NCBI RefSeq assembly: GCF_014656375.1
Contig: NZ_BNCH01000002.1
Location: 434,001 to 498,000 of the forward strand
Direction: 5' to 3'
DNA length: 64,000 bases
Source of the DNA: Aliiroseovarius zhejiangensis
GTDB lineage: Bacteria; Pseudomonadota; Alphaproteobacteria; Rhodobacterales; Rhodobacteraceae
Position numbers and translations under genes: made by a program. The notes under the pieces were generated by a model, which ran no database searches, was not told the origin of the DNA, and was given only the letters and a program-made list of their open reading frames with translations. Positions 37,515 to 46,577 of this stretch are shown piece after piece. Position 1 is the first letter of the stretch. Every line of letters starts with the position of its first letter.

Positions 37515-38066
37515 ATGGCGCAAGGAAATGACGCGCATGATCCCGTCGTGCTGCGTGGCCAGGTTAAATGGTTTGATCCAAGCAAAGGGTTTGGGTTCGT
37601 GATCGCGGATGAAGGTGGGGCAGATATTCTGCTTCATGCCAATGTGTTGCGCAATTTCGGCCAAAGCTCTGTCGCGGACGGATCGGTGATCGAGATTTCG
37701 GTGCAATCCACCGAACGCGGGCGCCAGGCCGTCAACGTGTTGTCCATCGAACCGCCCGCAGGCGGGTCCGAACACCAGCTTGAGGAATTTGCCGAAGGTG
37801 CCGTCGATCCCGACAGCGTCGGCCCGCTGGAGCCTGCGCGGGTCAAATGGTTCGACAAGGCCAAGGGGTTCGGCTTTGCCAATGTGTTCGGGCGCTCGGA
37901 AGACGTGTTCATCCATGTCGAAGTGTTGCGGCGGTCGGGTCTTGCCGATTTGCAACCAGGCGAAGCGATCGGCCTGCGCTCGGCGGCGGGCAAGCGGGGC
38001 TGCATGGCGGTCAGTGTCTCGTCCTGGGATGCGGCGACCGATCACACGCCATCTGACAGGGACTGA
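37515..38066 (+). CDS. Double cold-shock domain protein
   Basis: This 183-aa protein has two cold-shock domains in tandem. Domain 1 (about residues 12-70) has VKWFDPSKGFGFVIADEGGADILLH with both RNP motifs. Domain 2 (about 112-175) has VKWFDKAKGFGFANVFGRSEDVFIHVEV. It should bind single-stranded RNA or DNA as an RNA chaperone. The two-domain layout is common in alphaproteobacteria, as opposed to single-domain CspA. The start is chosen at 37515 because GAGGA lies eight bases upstream; the frame could extend to 37482. The DUF192 gene begins ten bases later. Confidence 0.9.
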   Translation: MAQGNDAHDPVVLRGQVKWFDPSKGFGFVIADEGGADILLHANVLRNFGQSSVADGSVIEISVQSTERGRQAVNVLSIEPPAGGSEHQLEEFAEGAVDPDSVGPLEPARVKWFDKAKGFGFANVFGRSEDVFIHVEVLRRSGLADLQPGEAIGLRSAAGKRGCMAVSVSSWDAATDHTPSDRD

Positions 38067-38076
38067 CGGTCGCGCC

Positions 38077-38568
38077 ATGTGGAAGCGGTTTTTGACATTC
38101 GGGGCGTCCGTGATGGGCGCCCTTCTTCTGTGCGCCCCGGTCCAGGCCCAGACCTGCGATCCGGGCCATGTGGACCTGCGCGGCGACTGGGGGCAGGCGC
38201 GCTTCTCGGTCGAGGTGGCCGACGACCCCGGTGAACGCGCCCTTGGTCTGATGAATCGTGACAGCCTGCCAGTGTCGCATGGCATGTTGTTTCTGTTCGA
38301 AACGCCCCAATCGGTCAGTTTCTGGATGAAAAACACGTTGATCCCGCTGGACATGCTGTTTTTGCAGGCTGACGGCACGGTGGCGCGCGTGCATTCGAAT
38401 GCCATTCCACATGATCTGACCCCCATCCCCGGCGGGCCGGACATTCAGGCCGTGCTTGAGATCAATGGCGGTCTTGCACAACGATTTGGCATCGGCGAAG
38501 GCACCGTGCTGCGCCATCCCGATCTGGACCAGTCGATTGCAGCATGGCCTTGTCCCCCGACTGATTGA
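38077..38568 (+). CDS. DUF192 family secreted protein
   Basis: This 163-aa protein has a signal peptide (MWKRFLTFGASVMGALLLCAPVQA) and the DUF192 motif series: ERALGLMNRDSLPVSHGMLF, FWMKNTLIPLDMLFLQADGTV and VLEINGGLAQRFGI. Function unknown; the family is a small conserved beta-rich fold. It is closely linked to the cold-shock gene, ending before the tRNA-Pro gene. Confidence 0.88.
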   Translation: MWKRFLTFGASVMGALLLCAPVQAQTCDPGHVDLRGDWGQARFSVEVADDPGERALGLMNRDSLPVSHGMLFLFETPQSVSFWMKNTLIPLDMLFLQADGTVARVHSNAIPHDLTPIPGGPDIQAVLEINGGLAQRFGIGEGTVLRHPDLDQSIAAWPCPPTD

Positions 38569-38647
38569 CCGGACGGGGCGCGAAGATCGCTCCTGCTGTC
38601 AATTTGCCCTTTTCATCGTCCTGAACCCCCGTTAAGGAAGGGGCGTT

Positions 38648-38724
38648 CGGGGCGTAGCGCAGCCTGGTAGCGCGACGGTTTTGGGTACCGTAGGTCGCAA
38701 GTTCGAATCTTGCCGTCCCGACCA
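38648..38724 (+). tRNA. tRNA-Pro (anticodon TGG)
   Basis: This 77-base tRNA is encoded with its CCA end. The acceptor CGGGGCG pairs with CGTCCCG (one G-T pair). The anticodon stem ACGGT/ACCGT encloses a TTTGGGT loop with TGG at 34-36, which reads CCA proline codons. The T-arm TCGCAAGTTCGAATCTTGC-type loop contains GTTCGAATC. A T-run (ATTTTTC) directly follows. Confidence 0.96.
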
Positions 38725-39078
38725 TTTTTCCTTTCGAATGATCTCATCGTGATTCTGTTCGGGGTCGTCAGCCCCCGTGTCGTGGTCATCCGAGATGTCG
38801 GAGAAAAGGGGCGTCGGGTTGCGCACATATGCGGGCCGGTTCGAGGGTCGATTTGCCAGCTGCATTCAGGTGATGCTTTGCGTTTTGGCTTTAAGTCCGC
38901 CGCCCCGTTGCAAAAATCGGAAACCATCCACAGGGCGTGGCCTGCGAGGAATCAAGTGGTTAATCTGCGCTGTCTCAATCGCCGATCAAGGTCAACGCAA
39001 AAGAGTTGTGGATAGTCGGTAAGTTTCTGTTGACCTATTGGGGTTCGATACGCCACCTTGTGCGTGCTGATCAACAAG
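38725..39078. other. Intergenic region between tRNA-Pro and the nrdJ control region
   Basis: No credible gene, RNA structure or repeat is seen in this stretch. Short open frames here have no ribosome site or recognisable composition. A TTGACC hexamer at 39030-39035 has no matching -10 at proper spacing. Confidence 0.5.
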
Positions 39079-39094
39079 CCACAACATATAGTGG
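39048..39094 (+). promoter_or_regulatory. NrdR-like boxes upstream of nrdJ
   Basis: CCACAACATATAGTGG (39079-39094) matches 12 of 16 positions of the NrdR consensus ACACAATATATTGTGT and contains a -10-like TATAGT (39087-39092). A much weaker match (9 of 16) starts 31 bases upstream at 39048. NrdR boxes usually come in pairs spaced by about three helical turns. The remaining 192 bases to the nrdJ start are an apparently featureless leader. Confidence 0.5.
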
Positions 39095-39286
39095 CGGCAG
39101 GTTACAGCAGGACAGTGAAACACCAAACCTTGACCGACCGGTCGCACCAAACCGGGGCCATTACATGTGAGCCCGGGGACAGGGGGTCTGTGCCTTTGAT
39201 TGTCCTTTGTGGTCAGCGGAATTTGAAAGGGTGAAGGCGTGCCCAGACACGCACCACCACAGCGCACGAAGGACCGACGGGGCACA

Positions 39287-42200
39287 ATGAAAATCGAACG
39301 CAAATTTACCAAGGCAGGCAAGGACGCTTATTCCGATCTGGATTTTGTCACCACAACATCCGAAATCCGCAACCCGGACGGCACTGTTGTGTTCAAACTG
39401 GACGCGTGCGAAGTGCCCGCAGAATGGAGCCAGGTCGCCTCGGACGTGATTGCGCAGAAATATTTCCGCAAGGCCGGTGTGCCCGCCGCCCTGAAACGCG
39501 TGAAAGAAAAAGGCGTGCCGGAGTTCTTGTGGCGCTCGGTCCCTGACGACAAGGCGCTGGCGGAACTGCCGCAAAAGGACCGCTTCGGCGGTGAAACATC
39601 GGCCAAGCAGGTGTTCGACCGTTTGGCAGGCGCGTGGACATATTGGGGCTGGAAGGGTGGCTATTTTACCACTGAAGCCGACGCCAAGGCCTATTTCGAC
39701 GAAATGCGCCATATGCTAGCCAGCCAGCGCGCCGCGCCCAACTCGCCCCAGTGGTTCAACACCGGTCTGCATTGGGCTTACGGCATCGACGGCCCGGCCC
39801 AGGGTCATTATTACGTCGATCACAAGACCCGCAAGCTGACCAAATCCAAGTCGAGCTATGAACACCCGCAGCCCCATGCGTGTTTCATCCAGTCGATCGG
39901 TGACGATCTGGTGGGCGATGGCGGCATCATGGATCTGTGGGTGCGTGAGGCACGTCTGTTCAAATACGGCTCGGGCACCGGCACTAACTTCTCGTCGCTT
40001 CGTGCCGCAAACGAGCCGCTGTCCGGCGGTGGCAAATCCTCGGGCCTGATGGGCTTTCTGAAGATCGGCGACCGGGCTGCCGGTGCGATCAAGTCGGGCG
40101 GCACGACGCGCCGTGCGGCCAAGATGGTGATTGTGGACAGCGACCACCCGGATATCGAGGAATACATCAACTGGAAGGTCAAAGAGGAACAGAAGGTCGC
40201 GTCGCTGGTGGCAGGTTCGAAGATGCACGAAGAGCATCTGAACCACATCTTCGCCGCGATCCGCGCATGGGATGGCGCCGAGGAAGATGCCTTTGACCCC
40301 AAGGTCAACGACACCCTGAAAGACGCCATTCGTGCCGCGAAAAAGGTTGCAATCCCTGAGGTTTACGTCAAGCGCGTGCTGGACTACGCCAAGCAGGGCT
40401 ACGGCTCGATCGAGTTCCCGACCTATGACACGGATTGGGATTCAGAGGCCTACGCGACCGTATCGGGCCAGAACTCGAACAACTCGGTGCGTGTGACCGA
40501 TGCGTATCTGAAAGCCGTCGAAGCTGATGCCGATTGGGAACTGATCCGCCGCACCGATGGTTCGGTCGCCAAGACCATCAAGGCGCGCGATTTGTGGGAC
40601 CAGATCGGTCACGCCGCATGGGCCTGTGCCGACCCCGGCATTCAGTATCACGACACGGTCAACGCCTGGCACACTTGCCCGGAAGACGGCGAGATTCGCG
40701 GTTCGAACCCGTGTTCGGAATATATGTTCCTGGATGACACCGCCTGCAACCTGGCCTCGATGAACCTGCTGACCTTCTTGGAAGACGGCGTGTTTCAGGC
40801 CGAGGATTACATGCACGCCACGCGCCTGTGGACCATCACGCTGGAAATCTCGGTGATGATGGCGCAGTTCCCGTCGAAAGAGATTGCCGAGCGCAGCTAT
40901 GTCTTCCGCACGCTGGGTCTGGGCTATGCCAATATCGGCGGTCTGCTGATGAACATGGGCTACGGCTACGACTCGCCCGAAGGCCGGGCGATGTGTGGCG
41001 CGCTGACCGCGATCCTGTCGGGCGTGTCCTATGCCACGTCTGCGGAAATGGCGGGCGAATTGGGCGCATTCGAAGGATTTGAGCGCAACAAGGATCACAT
41101 GCTGCGGGTCATCCGCAACCACCGGACGGCGGCGTATGGCGCGACCGAGGGCTATGAGAACCTTGAGATCAAACCGCTGGCGCTGGATCACGCCAATTGC
41201 CCGGACGCCAAGCTGGTCGATCTGGCGATGGGCGCATGGGACGAAGCCTTGGCGCTGGGTGAAAAGCACGGATATCGCAACGCGCAGGTGTCCGTGATTG
41301 CACCCACCGGCACCATCGGTCTGGTGATGGATTGCGACACCACGGGGATCGAACCCGATTTCGCGCTGGTGAAGTTCAAGAAGCTGGCCGGGGGCGGGTA
41401 TTTCAAGATCATCAACCGCTCGGTTCCCGCAGCCCTTGAAAAACTGGGCTATGCCTCGTCCGAGATCGAGGAAATCATCAGCTACGCCGTCGGTCACGGC
41501 ACCCTTGGCAATGCACCGGGCATCAACCACACGACCCTGATCGGCCATGGTTTCGGCGAAAGCGAGATCGACAAGATCGAAGCAGCACTGCCATCGGCCT
41601 TCGACATCCGGTTCGTGTTCAACCAGTGGACGCTGGGCGAGGAGTTCTGCACCAATGTTCTGGGCATTCCGGCGGAAAAGCTGAACAACCCCGATTTCAG
41701 CCTGCTCAGCCATCTGGGCTTCACCCGCAAGGATATCGACGCGGCGAACGATCACGTTTGCGGCACAATGACCCTGGAAGGTGCGCCGCATCTGAAAGAA
41801 GAGCATTACAACGTCTTCGACTGTGCCAACCCGTGCGGCAAGAAAGGCAAGCGTTTCCTGAGTGTTGACAGCCATATCTACATGATGGCCGCGGCGCAGA
41901 GCTTCATTTCCGGCGCGATTTCGAAAACCATCAACATGGCGAATGACGCGACGATCGAGGACTGCCAGAAGGCCTACGAACTCAGCTGGTCGCTGGGCAT
42001 CAAGGCCAACGCGCTTTACCGCGACGGCTCGAAACTCAGCCAGCCTTTGGCCGCTGCATTGGTTGAAGATGACGAAGAGGCCGAGGAAATCCTCGCCTCG
42101 GGGTCGACCCACGAAAAGGCGGTGACGCTGGCCGAGAAGATCATCGAAAAAGTGGTGATCAAAGAGGTGGCGCGCGGCCGCGAGAAGCTGCCCGAACGCC

Positions 42201-42994
42201 GCAAGGGCTATACGCAGAAAGCCATCGTCGGCGGTCACAAGGTTTACCTGCGCACCGGCGAATATGAAGACGGTAATCTGGGCGAGATCTTCATCGACAT
42301 GCACAAGGAAGGCGCGGGCTTCCGCGCGATGATGAACAATTTCGCCATCGCGGTGTCCGTGGGCCTGCAATACGGTGTGCCGCTGGAGGAGTTCGTGGAT
42401 GCCTTCACCTTCACCAAGTTCGAACCGGCGGGCATGGTGCAGGGCAACGATTCGATCAAAAATGCGACCTCGATCCTTGACTATATCTTCCGCGAACTGG
42501 CGGTGTCCTATCTGGACCGCACCGACCTGGCGCATGTGAAGCCCGAAGGCGCGAGCTTCGATGATCTGGGGCGCGGCGAGGAAGAAGGCGTGTCGAACGT
42601 GCAGGAAATCACCGAAACGGCGGCCTCCAAATCATTGGAAGTGTTGAAGCAAATCAGCTCGACCGGCTATCTGCGCAAGCGCCTGCCGCAAGAGCTGGTG
42701 GTGCTGCAAGGCGGGGCCGAGGCCGGTGGGTCGGTGTTGACCGGAACCGATCCGGTCGGGGTGCTGAACACACTGGTGCCTGAAACGACAGGGGTGAAAA
42801 CCACCGTCACCGAAACGCTGGTCAGCGAAACCGCAGTGTCGGCGGGAACGATCAACAAGATCGACGCGCGCACCAAGGCCAAGATGCAGGGCTACGAGGG
42901 CGATCCCTGTGGTGAATGCGGAAACTACACGCTGGTGCGCAACGGCACCTGCATGAAATGCAACACCTGCGGGTCGACCACGGGCTGTAGCTGA
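39287..42994 (+). CDS. nrdJ: Vitamin B12-dependent (class II) ribonucleoside-diphosphate reductase
   Basis: This adenosylcobalamin-dependent reductase (1235 aa) makes deoxyribonucleotides with or without oxygen. N-terminal and barrel motifs are visible: [70 protein letters not shown] with an active-site Cys, and [17 protein letters not shown] in a family-specific insert. The C-terminus has a [22 protein letters not shown] zinc-ribbon tail and final cysteines for thioredoxin-type reduction. The start is the ATG at 39287 after GGGGCAC. It is regulated probably by NrdR. Cobalamin genes occur at 56068-60098. Confidence 0.96.
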   Translation: MKIERKFTKAGKDAYSDLDFVTTTSEIRNPDGTVVFKLDACEVPAEWSQVASDVIAQKYFRKAGVPAALKRVKEKGVPEFLWRSVPDDKALAELPQKDRFGGETSAKQVFDRLAGAWTYWGWKGGYFTTEADAKAYFDEMRHMLASQRAAPNSPQWFNTGLHWAYGIDGPAQGHYYVDHKTRKLTKSKSSYEHPQPHACFIQSIGDDLVGDGGIMDLWVREARLFKYGSGTGTNFSSLRAANEPLSGGGKSSGLMGFLKIGDRAAGAIKSGGTTRRAAKMVIVDSDHPDIEEYINWKVKEEQKVASLVAGSKMHEEHLNHIFAAIRAWDGAEEDAFDPKVNDTLKDAIRAAKKVAIPEVYVKRVLDYAKQGYGSIEFPTYDTDWDSEAYATVSGQNSNNSVRVTDAYLKAVEADADWELIRRTDGSVAKTIKARDLWDQIGHAAWACADPGIQYHDTVNAWHTCPEDGEIRGSNPCSEYMFLDDTACNLASMNLLTFLEDGVFQAEDYMHATRLWTITLEISVMMAQFPSKEIAERSYVFRTLGLGYANIGGLLMNMGYGYDSPEGRAMCGALTAILSGVSYATSAEMAGELGAFEGFERNKDHMLRVIRNHRTAAYGATEGYENLEIKPLALDHANCPDAKLVDLAMGAWDEALALGEKHGYRNAQVSVIAPTGTIGLVMDCDTTGIEPDFALVKFKKLAGGGYFKIINRSVPAALEKLGYASSEIEEIISYAVGHGTLGNAPGINHTTLIGHGFGESEIDKIEAALPSAFDIRFVFNQWTLGEEFCTNVLGIPAEKLNNPDFSLLSHLGFTRKDIDAANDHVCGTMTLEGAPHLKEEHYNVFDCANPCGKKGKRFLSVDSHIYMMAAAQSFISGAISKTINMANDATIEDCQKAYELSWSLGIKANALYRDGSKLSQPLAAALVEDDEEAEEILASGSTHEKAVTLAEKIIEKVVIKEVARGREKLPERRKGYTQKAIVGGHKVYLRTGEYEDGNLGEIFIDMHKEGAGFRAMMNNFAIAVSVGLQYGVPLEEFVDAFTFTKFEPAGMVQGNDSIKNATSILDYIFRELAVSYLDRTDLAHVKPEGASFDDLGRGEEEGVSNVQEITETAASKSLEVLKQISSTGYLRKRLPQELVVLQGGAEAGGSVLTGTDPVGVLNTLVPETTGVKTTVTETLVSETAVSAGTINKIDARTKAKMQGYEGDPCGECGNYTLVRNGTCMKCNTCGSTTGCS

Positions 42995-43153
42995 GACCAT
43001 ACCGGGCAGGGTGGTCGCGACCGCCAGCCCAAACGGACACGGGGCGGGTGCGCTCGCCCCCTGACGCGGATAAGGCCGCAGGCAAAAACTACCGGGCGGT
43101 ATTAATCAAGAGCCTTATCAGCGAAACTGGGGTGCCCTTGGGCGCCCCTTTTT
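42995..43153 (+). ncRNA. Hairpin-rich stretch after nrdJ, candidate 3'-UTR RNA or sRNA
   Basis: Four successive potential stem-loops fill this space. GGGC/GCCC with GGTGG/CCGCC inside spans 43004-43030. GGGGCGGG/CTCGCCCC lies at 43041-43060. The perfect 8-bp pair GATAAGGC/GCCTTATC spans 43069-43119 with CCGC/GCGG nested. The terminator is at 43129-43153. It does not match tRNA, tmRNA, SRP RNA or RNase P motifs that I know. Whether it is a separate RNA or only the nrdJ 3' end is open; no promoter was identified. Confidence 0.3.
43129..43153 (+). terminator. Intrinsic terminator downstream of nrdJ
   Basis: GGGGTGCC (43129-43136) pairs with GGCGCCCC (43141-43148) around CTTG, followed by TTTTTCTTT. 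Confidence 0.85.
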
Positions 43154-43396
43154 CTTTGTGGTTCGGTCTGTGCCGGGTCTGAAAAGACCGGGCATTGCCC
43201 CATTGATTCCCGGCCCGGTCCAGGCGTGGGGGTGCAAAAGTTGACGTTACGGCACCAATCGGCGCCAAGCACCGGGATTGGGGCCAAAAAAACCAAAAAA
43301 TGAAAAATAGTTAAGGCTTTCTTGTCATGGGCGAAGATTTGCCCTGTTCCTGCCATATCCAGCCGGTAAAATATCCACCAGAAGTGGAGAAGAAAT
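43154..43396. other. Intergenic region before the 110-aa gene
   Basis: A small stem with a GAAA tetraloop, GGTCT-GAAA-AGACC (43176-43189), is the only structure seen. An A-rich segment (about 43285-43310) and a TTGACG (43241-43246) might belong to a promoter for the next gene, but no convincing -10 was found. Confidence 0.35.
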
Positions 43397-43729
43397 ATGT
43401 TGGGGATAATCCTATGGTACAACGCCGATAAGAGCGTTGGCATGGTCTGGTGCGAGGATCAGGGACCGCTGGCGTTCATCGGTCCCGAGATTGTCGCGCC
43501 AGAGGGCGTTGGCAAACTGCAACGCGGTTCGCAGATCTGGTTCGATTTTGACGAGGCGAACGGCTTTCGTATGGTCAGCCGCATCGAAGCGGTCGGCGTG
43601 ATCATGGGCGGGATCGACCCGGCCCAAGTGCTAAGCAGTTTCGGCAGGTCGGAACAAGACGGGCAGGATCCGGACCGGGTAGAGTTCGACGGGGCAGACA
43701 CGCGGCCCGCCCTGCGCGTCGTCGCCTGA
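43397..43729 (+). CDS. Conserved small protein of unknown function (110 aa)
   Basis: This soluble 110-aa protein has no signal or membrane segment. The first 70 residues look like a small beta-barrel (MLGIILWYNADKSVGMVWCE, PLAFIGPEI, RGSQIWFDFD) that faintly recalls a cold-shock/OB fold. The tail is acidic and polar. I do not recognise a named family. GAGAAGA precedes the ATG. It converges on ilvN, whose terminator lies between them. Confidence 0.6.
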   Translation: MLGIILWYNADKSVGMVWCEDQGPLAFIGPEIVAPEGVGKLQRGSQIWFDFDEANGFRMVSRIEAVGVIMGGIDPAQVLSSFGRSEQDGQDPDRVEFDGADTRPALRVVA

Positions 43730-43770
43730 TCAGGCACGGGAAGGGCAGATCCTGCCGGTTTACTGATGAA

Positions 43771-43804
43771 TAAACAAAACGCCCGCCATTCGACATGGCG
43801 GGCG
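43771..43804 (-). terminator. Intrinsic terminator of the ilvBN operon
   Basis: On the minus strand, CGCCCGCCAT and ATGGCGGGCG (43804-43795 and 43789-43780) form a 10-bp perfect stem, followed by TTTTGTTTA. It lies just past the ilvN stop. Confidence 0.9.
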
Positions 43805-43825
43805 GTGGGGGCGTGGCGCCCGCGT

Positions 43826-44392
43826 TTATCCGGTTGCGCCGCGCGACAGGGCGGCCACGCCGGTACGGGCCACCTCGATCAGGCCCAGAGGGCGCATCAG
43901 CTCGGCAAAGGCCGAGATTTTCTCGGTCGTGCCGGTGATTTCAAACACGAAGCTGTCCAGCGTCGAATCCACCACATTGGCGCGGAAAATGTCGGCGAGG
44001 CGCAGTGCCTCGACCCGCTTGTCGCCCGCGCCTTCCACCTTGAACAAAGCCAGTTCACGCTCCACGGCGGGGCCTTCGACGGTCAGGTCATGCACGTCGT
44101 GAACGGGCACGATCCGGCCCAGTTGCGCCTTGATCTGCTCGATCACGGCGGGCGTGCCGGTGGTTACGATGGTGATGCGTGACAGGTGGCCCAGATGATC
44201 GACTTCGGCCACGGTCAGGCTTTCGATGTTGTACCCCCGGCCGGAAAACAACCCGATGACGCGGGCCAGAACACCTGCCTCGTTGTCGACCACGATGGCC
44301 AGCGTGTGGCGTTCGATCACATCGGAATTGGGATCGCGCAGGTCATAAGCCGATTTGCGTGACGAGCCTTTTTTGATCTTCAGTGCAGACAT
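43826..44392 (-). CDS. ilvN: Acetolactate synthase small (regulatory) subunit
   Basis: IlvN/IlvH (188 aa) activates the catalytic subunit and gives it valine feedback inhibition. The N-terminal ACT domain reads RHTLAIVVDNEAGVLARVIG then LFSGRGYNIESLTVAEVD. The C-terminal domain contains AVERELALFKVEGAGDKRVE. It starts 13 bases after ilvB and ends at a strong terminator, so the two genes are one operon under the upstream attenuator. Confidence 0.95.
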   Translation of the reverse strand: MSALKIKKGSSRKSAYDLRDPNSDVIERHTLAIVVDNEAGVLARVIGLFSGRGYNIESLTVAEVDHLGHLSRITIVTTGTPAVIEQIKAQLGRIVPVHDVHDLTVEGPAVERELALFKVEGAGDKRVEALRLADIFRANVVDSTLDSFVFEITGTTEKISAFAELMRPLGLIEVARTGVAALSRGATG

Positions 44393-44405
44393 TTACAGAC
44401 CCTCC

Positions 44406-46160
44406 TTAAACCAGCGTTGCGCCCGAGGAGCCGATGACGCCCTGCGTCTCGGCTTCGCCCAGAAGCATCTTGTTATGCGGCTCGCCCGACGGGATCATCG
44501 GGAAGCAGTTGGCGTGTTTTTCGACCAGAACATCCAGAATGTAAGGACCGTCATAGTCGATCATTTCCTGAATGGCGTCATCCAGTTCGGCCGGATCGGA
44601 CACCTGCCGGCCCTTGCAGCCAAACGCTTCGGCCAGTTTCACGAAATCGGGCAGGCTTTCCGACCAGCTGTGGCTGTAGCGTTCGCCGTGCAGAAGCTCC
44701 TGCCACTGGCGCACCATGCCCAGCCGTTCATTGTTCAGGATGAACTGCTTGATCGGTGCGCGGAACTGAACGGCGGTGCCCATTTCCTGCATGTTCATCA
44801 ACCAGCTTGCATCCCCCGCCACGTTGATCACCAGCGCATCCGGATGCGCAATTTGTGCGCCCAGCGATGCGGGCAGGCCATAGCCCATCGTGCCAAGCCC
44901 ACCCGAGGTCAGCCAGCGGTTGGGGTCGTTGAAACCCAGGAACTGCGCGGCCCACATCTGGTGCTGGCCCACTTCGGTGGCGACATAGCGATCCTTGTCG
45001 CGGGTCAGCGCCTCAAGCCGTTCCATCGCGTATTGCGGCTGGATGACCTTGTCGTCCGGCTGATAGGCCAGGCAATCGCGCCCGCGCCATTCCTCGATCT
45101 TGGCGGTCCAGTTTTTCAGCGCCTCGCCATTGGTCTTGCGGCCGCGCGCTTTCCAGATTTTCAGCATGTCTTCAAGCACATGGCCCACATCACCAATGAT
45201 CGGGATGTCCACGTGGATCACCTTGTTGATCGAGCTGGGATCAATGTCGATATGGGCCTTTTTCGACCCCGGGCTGAAGGCGTCGATCCGCCCGGTGATC
45301 CGGTCGTCAAACCGCGCGCCGACGCAGATCATCAGGTCGCAGTCATGCATGGCCATGTTGGCCTCATAAAGACCGTGCATGCCCAACATGCCCAGCCAGT
45401 GTTCGCCACCTGCGGGATAGGCACCCAACCCCATCAGGGTCGAGGTGATGGGAAACCCGGTGGCATCCACAAGTTCGCGCAGCAATTGGCAGGCCTCGGG
45501 CCCCGAGTTGATGACACCGCCACCGGTATAGAAAATCGGCCGTTTGGCGGTTTCCATCGCGGCCACCAGATCGGTGATCGCGTCAATGTCCCCACGCAGT
45601 TGCGGTGTATAGTGACTTGTTTCGACCTTCGCGGGCGGGGTGTAGTCCCCTGTCGCAAACTGCACGTCTTTTGGAATATCCACCAGCGTCGGCCCCGGAC
45701 GACCGGCTGTTGCCACGTGGAACGCCTCGTGGATGACGGCAGACAGTTTGTCCGTTTCTTTCACCAGCCAGTTGTGTTTGGTGCAGGGGCGGGTGATGCC
45801 GACCGTGTCCGCCTCCTGAAACCCGTCGGTGCCGATCATGAAGGTCGGCACCTGCCCGGTCAGGACGACGATGGGAATGGAATCCAGCAGCGCATCGGTC
45901 AGACCCGTCACCGCGTTGGTCGCGCCGGGGCCGGAGGTCACAAGGACCACGCCCGGCTTGCCGGTTGACCGCGCATAGCCTTCGGCGGCGTGCACCGCGC
46001 CTTGTTCGTGACGCACCAGAATGTGACGGATGTCGTTTTGCTGGAAAATCTCGTCATAGATCGGCAGGACCGCGCCCCCCGGATAGCCGAATACCGTGTC
46101 GACACCCTGATCCTTCAGGGCTTGCACCACCATTTTCGCTCCGTTCATCTGACGTGTCAT
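44406..46160 (-). CDS. ilvB: Acetolactate synthase large (catalytic) subunit
   Basis: This ThDP/FAD enzyme (584 aa, IlvB/IlvI) condenses pyruvate with pyruvate or 2-ketobutyrate for valine, leucine and isoleucine synthesis. The catalytic Glu is residue 52 in [18 protein letters not shown]. The ThDP motif is [20 protein letters not shown] with its later NN. FAD-region and inter-domain features look normal. The ATG at 46160 follows GGAGAGAG. A leader peptide with consecutive Val/Leu codons and a terminator sits directly upstream, so transcription is expected to fall when branched-chain amino acids are plentiful. Confidence 0.96.
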   Translation of the reverse strand: MTRQMNGAKMVVQALKDQGVDTVFGYPGGAVLPIYDEIFQQNDIRHILVRHEQGAVHAAEGYARSTGKPGVVLVTSGPGATNAVTGLTDALLDSIPIVVLTGQVPTFMIGTDGFQEADTVGITRPCTKHNWLVKETDKLSAVIHEAFHVATAGRPGPTLVDIPKDVQFATGDYTPPAKVETSHYTPQLRGDIDAITDLVAAMETAKRPIFYTGGGVINSGPEACQLLRELVDATGFPITSTLMGLGAYPAGGEHWLGMLGMHGLYEANMAMHDCDLMICVGARFDDRITGRIDAFSPGSKKAHIDIDPSSINKVIHVDIPIIGDVGHVLEDMLKIWKARGRKTNGEALKNWTAKIEEWRGRDCLAYQPDDKVIQPQYAMERLEALTRDKDRYVATEVGQHQMWAAQFLGFNDPNRWLTSGGLGTMGYGLPASLGAQIAHPDALVINVAGDASWLMNMQEMGTAVQFRAPIKQFILNNERLGMVRQWQELLHGERYSHSWSESLPDFVKLAEAFGCKGRQVSDPAELDDAIQEMIDYDGPYILDVLVEKHANCFPMIPSGEPHNKMLLGEAETQGVIGSSGATLV

Positions 46161-46190
46161 CACTCTCTCCGTTCCACGTGCGTTCTTCAC

Positions 46191-46215
46191 AAAAAAGCCC
46201 CCGATTTTCGGGGGC
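46191..46215 (-). terminator. ilvBN attenuator (leader terminator)
   Basis: On the minus strand, GCCCCCGA and TCGGGGGC (46215-46208 and 46204-46197) pair around AAA, followed by TTTTTT, 31 bases before the ilvB start. Its first three bases are shared with the antiterminator arm CCCATGCGCC (46222-46213), which can pair perfectly over 10 bp with GGCGCATGGG (46256-46247) inside the leader reading frame. Confidence 0.85.
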
Positions 46216-46239
46216 GCATGGGGATCCAATATGGTTCCG

Positions 46240-46287
46240 TTACCGGCCCATGCGCCATTTTCTTACAAGGACGAGGACGCTGCGCAT
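46240..46287 (-). CDS. ilvBN leader peptide
   Basis: This 15-residue reading frame encodes [15 protein letters not shown]. Codons 4-8 are GTC CTC GTC CTT GTA, five consecutive branched-chain codons. An AGGGA ribosome site ends ten bases before the ATG. The segment that forms the antiterminator (GGCGCATGGG) lies in codons 11-14, just before the stop. A ribosome stalled for Val-tRNA or Leu-tRNA leaves it free to pair. A ribosome that reaches the stop covers it and lets the terminator form. This matches known ribosome-mediated attenuators. Isoleucine codons are absent. A rival ATG at 46295 would give [10 protein letters not shown] and lacks proper spacing. Confidence 0.8.
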   Translation of the reverse strand: MRSVLVLVRKWRMGR

Positions 46288-46350
46288 CGCAACATATTCC
46301 CTGGCTGTGCCCCCCGGTTGCGCGGTGGGGCGGTTTGACAATATGGGCGC

Positions 46351-46380
46351 GACATTATGAGGGGGGGTGAGGGGCGTCAA
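46351..46380 (-). promoter_or_regulatory. Promoter of the ilvBN leader transcript
   Basis: On the minus strand, TTGACG (46380-46375) is followed by CATAAT (15-base spacer) or TAATGT (17-base spacer), about 60 bases before the leader peptide start. Confidence 0.6.
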
Positions 46381-46577
46381 CCGTGAAAAGGACGAATAAA
46401 GTGTCGCAGGTTGGAAAAAATTGTAATTTTAGGACGTTTTTGACGAAGGTGGCGCAACTTATGGAAATTCGGGGTCGGTCCGACGCATGGCGCAGCGGTC
46501 GTCTGGTTGGGGTCGGACGGGGTTTGCAGTTGGTTCGCGGATATGGCGGTGCGCATGGACGCGCGTGGGGCTGTCCG
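46381..46577. other. Intergenic region between the ilvBN promoter and bpt
   Basis: A short A/T-rich stretch (46410-46445) stands out, but I see no gene, terminator or repeat. An open frame running into bpt on the plus strand is regarded as spurious. Confidence 0.4.

Noticed and set aside
39095-39286. Riboswitch in the long nrdJ leader
   Set aside because: No recognisable cobalamin-riboswitch core or strong terminator was found; B12 riboswitches also normally control B12-independent isoenzymes.
40442-42535. 697-codon open frame antisense to nrdJ
   Set aside because: It mirrors the codon pattern of nrdJ, is rich in His/Arg/Gly as expected of a high-GC shadow, and has no recognisable domain.
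44355-45968. 537-codon open frame antisense to ilvB
   Set aside because: Shadow of ilvB in a GC-rich genome; no motifs.
46265-46295. Alternative ilv leader frame [10 protein letters not shown] from the ATG at 46295
   Set aside because: The ribosome site would be only two bases from the start, and the peptide lacks branched-chain codons. The other frame explains the regulation.
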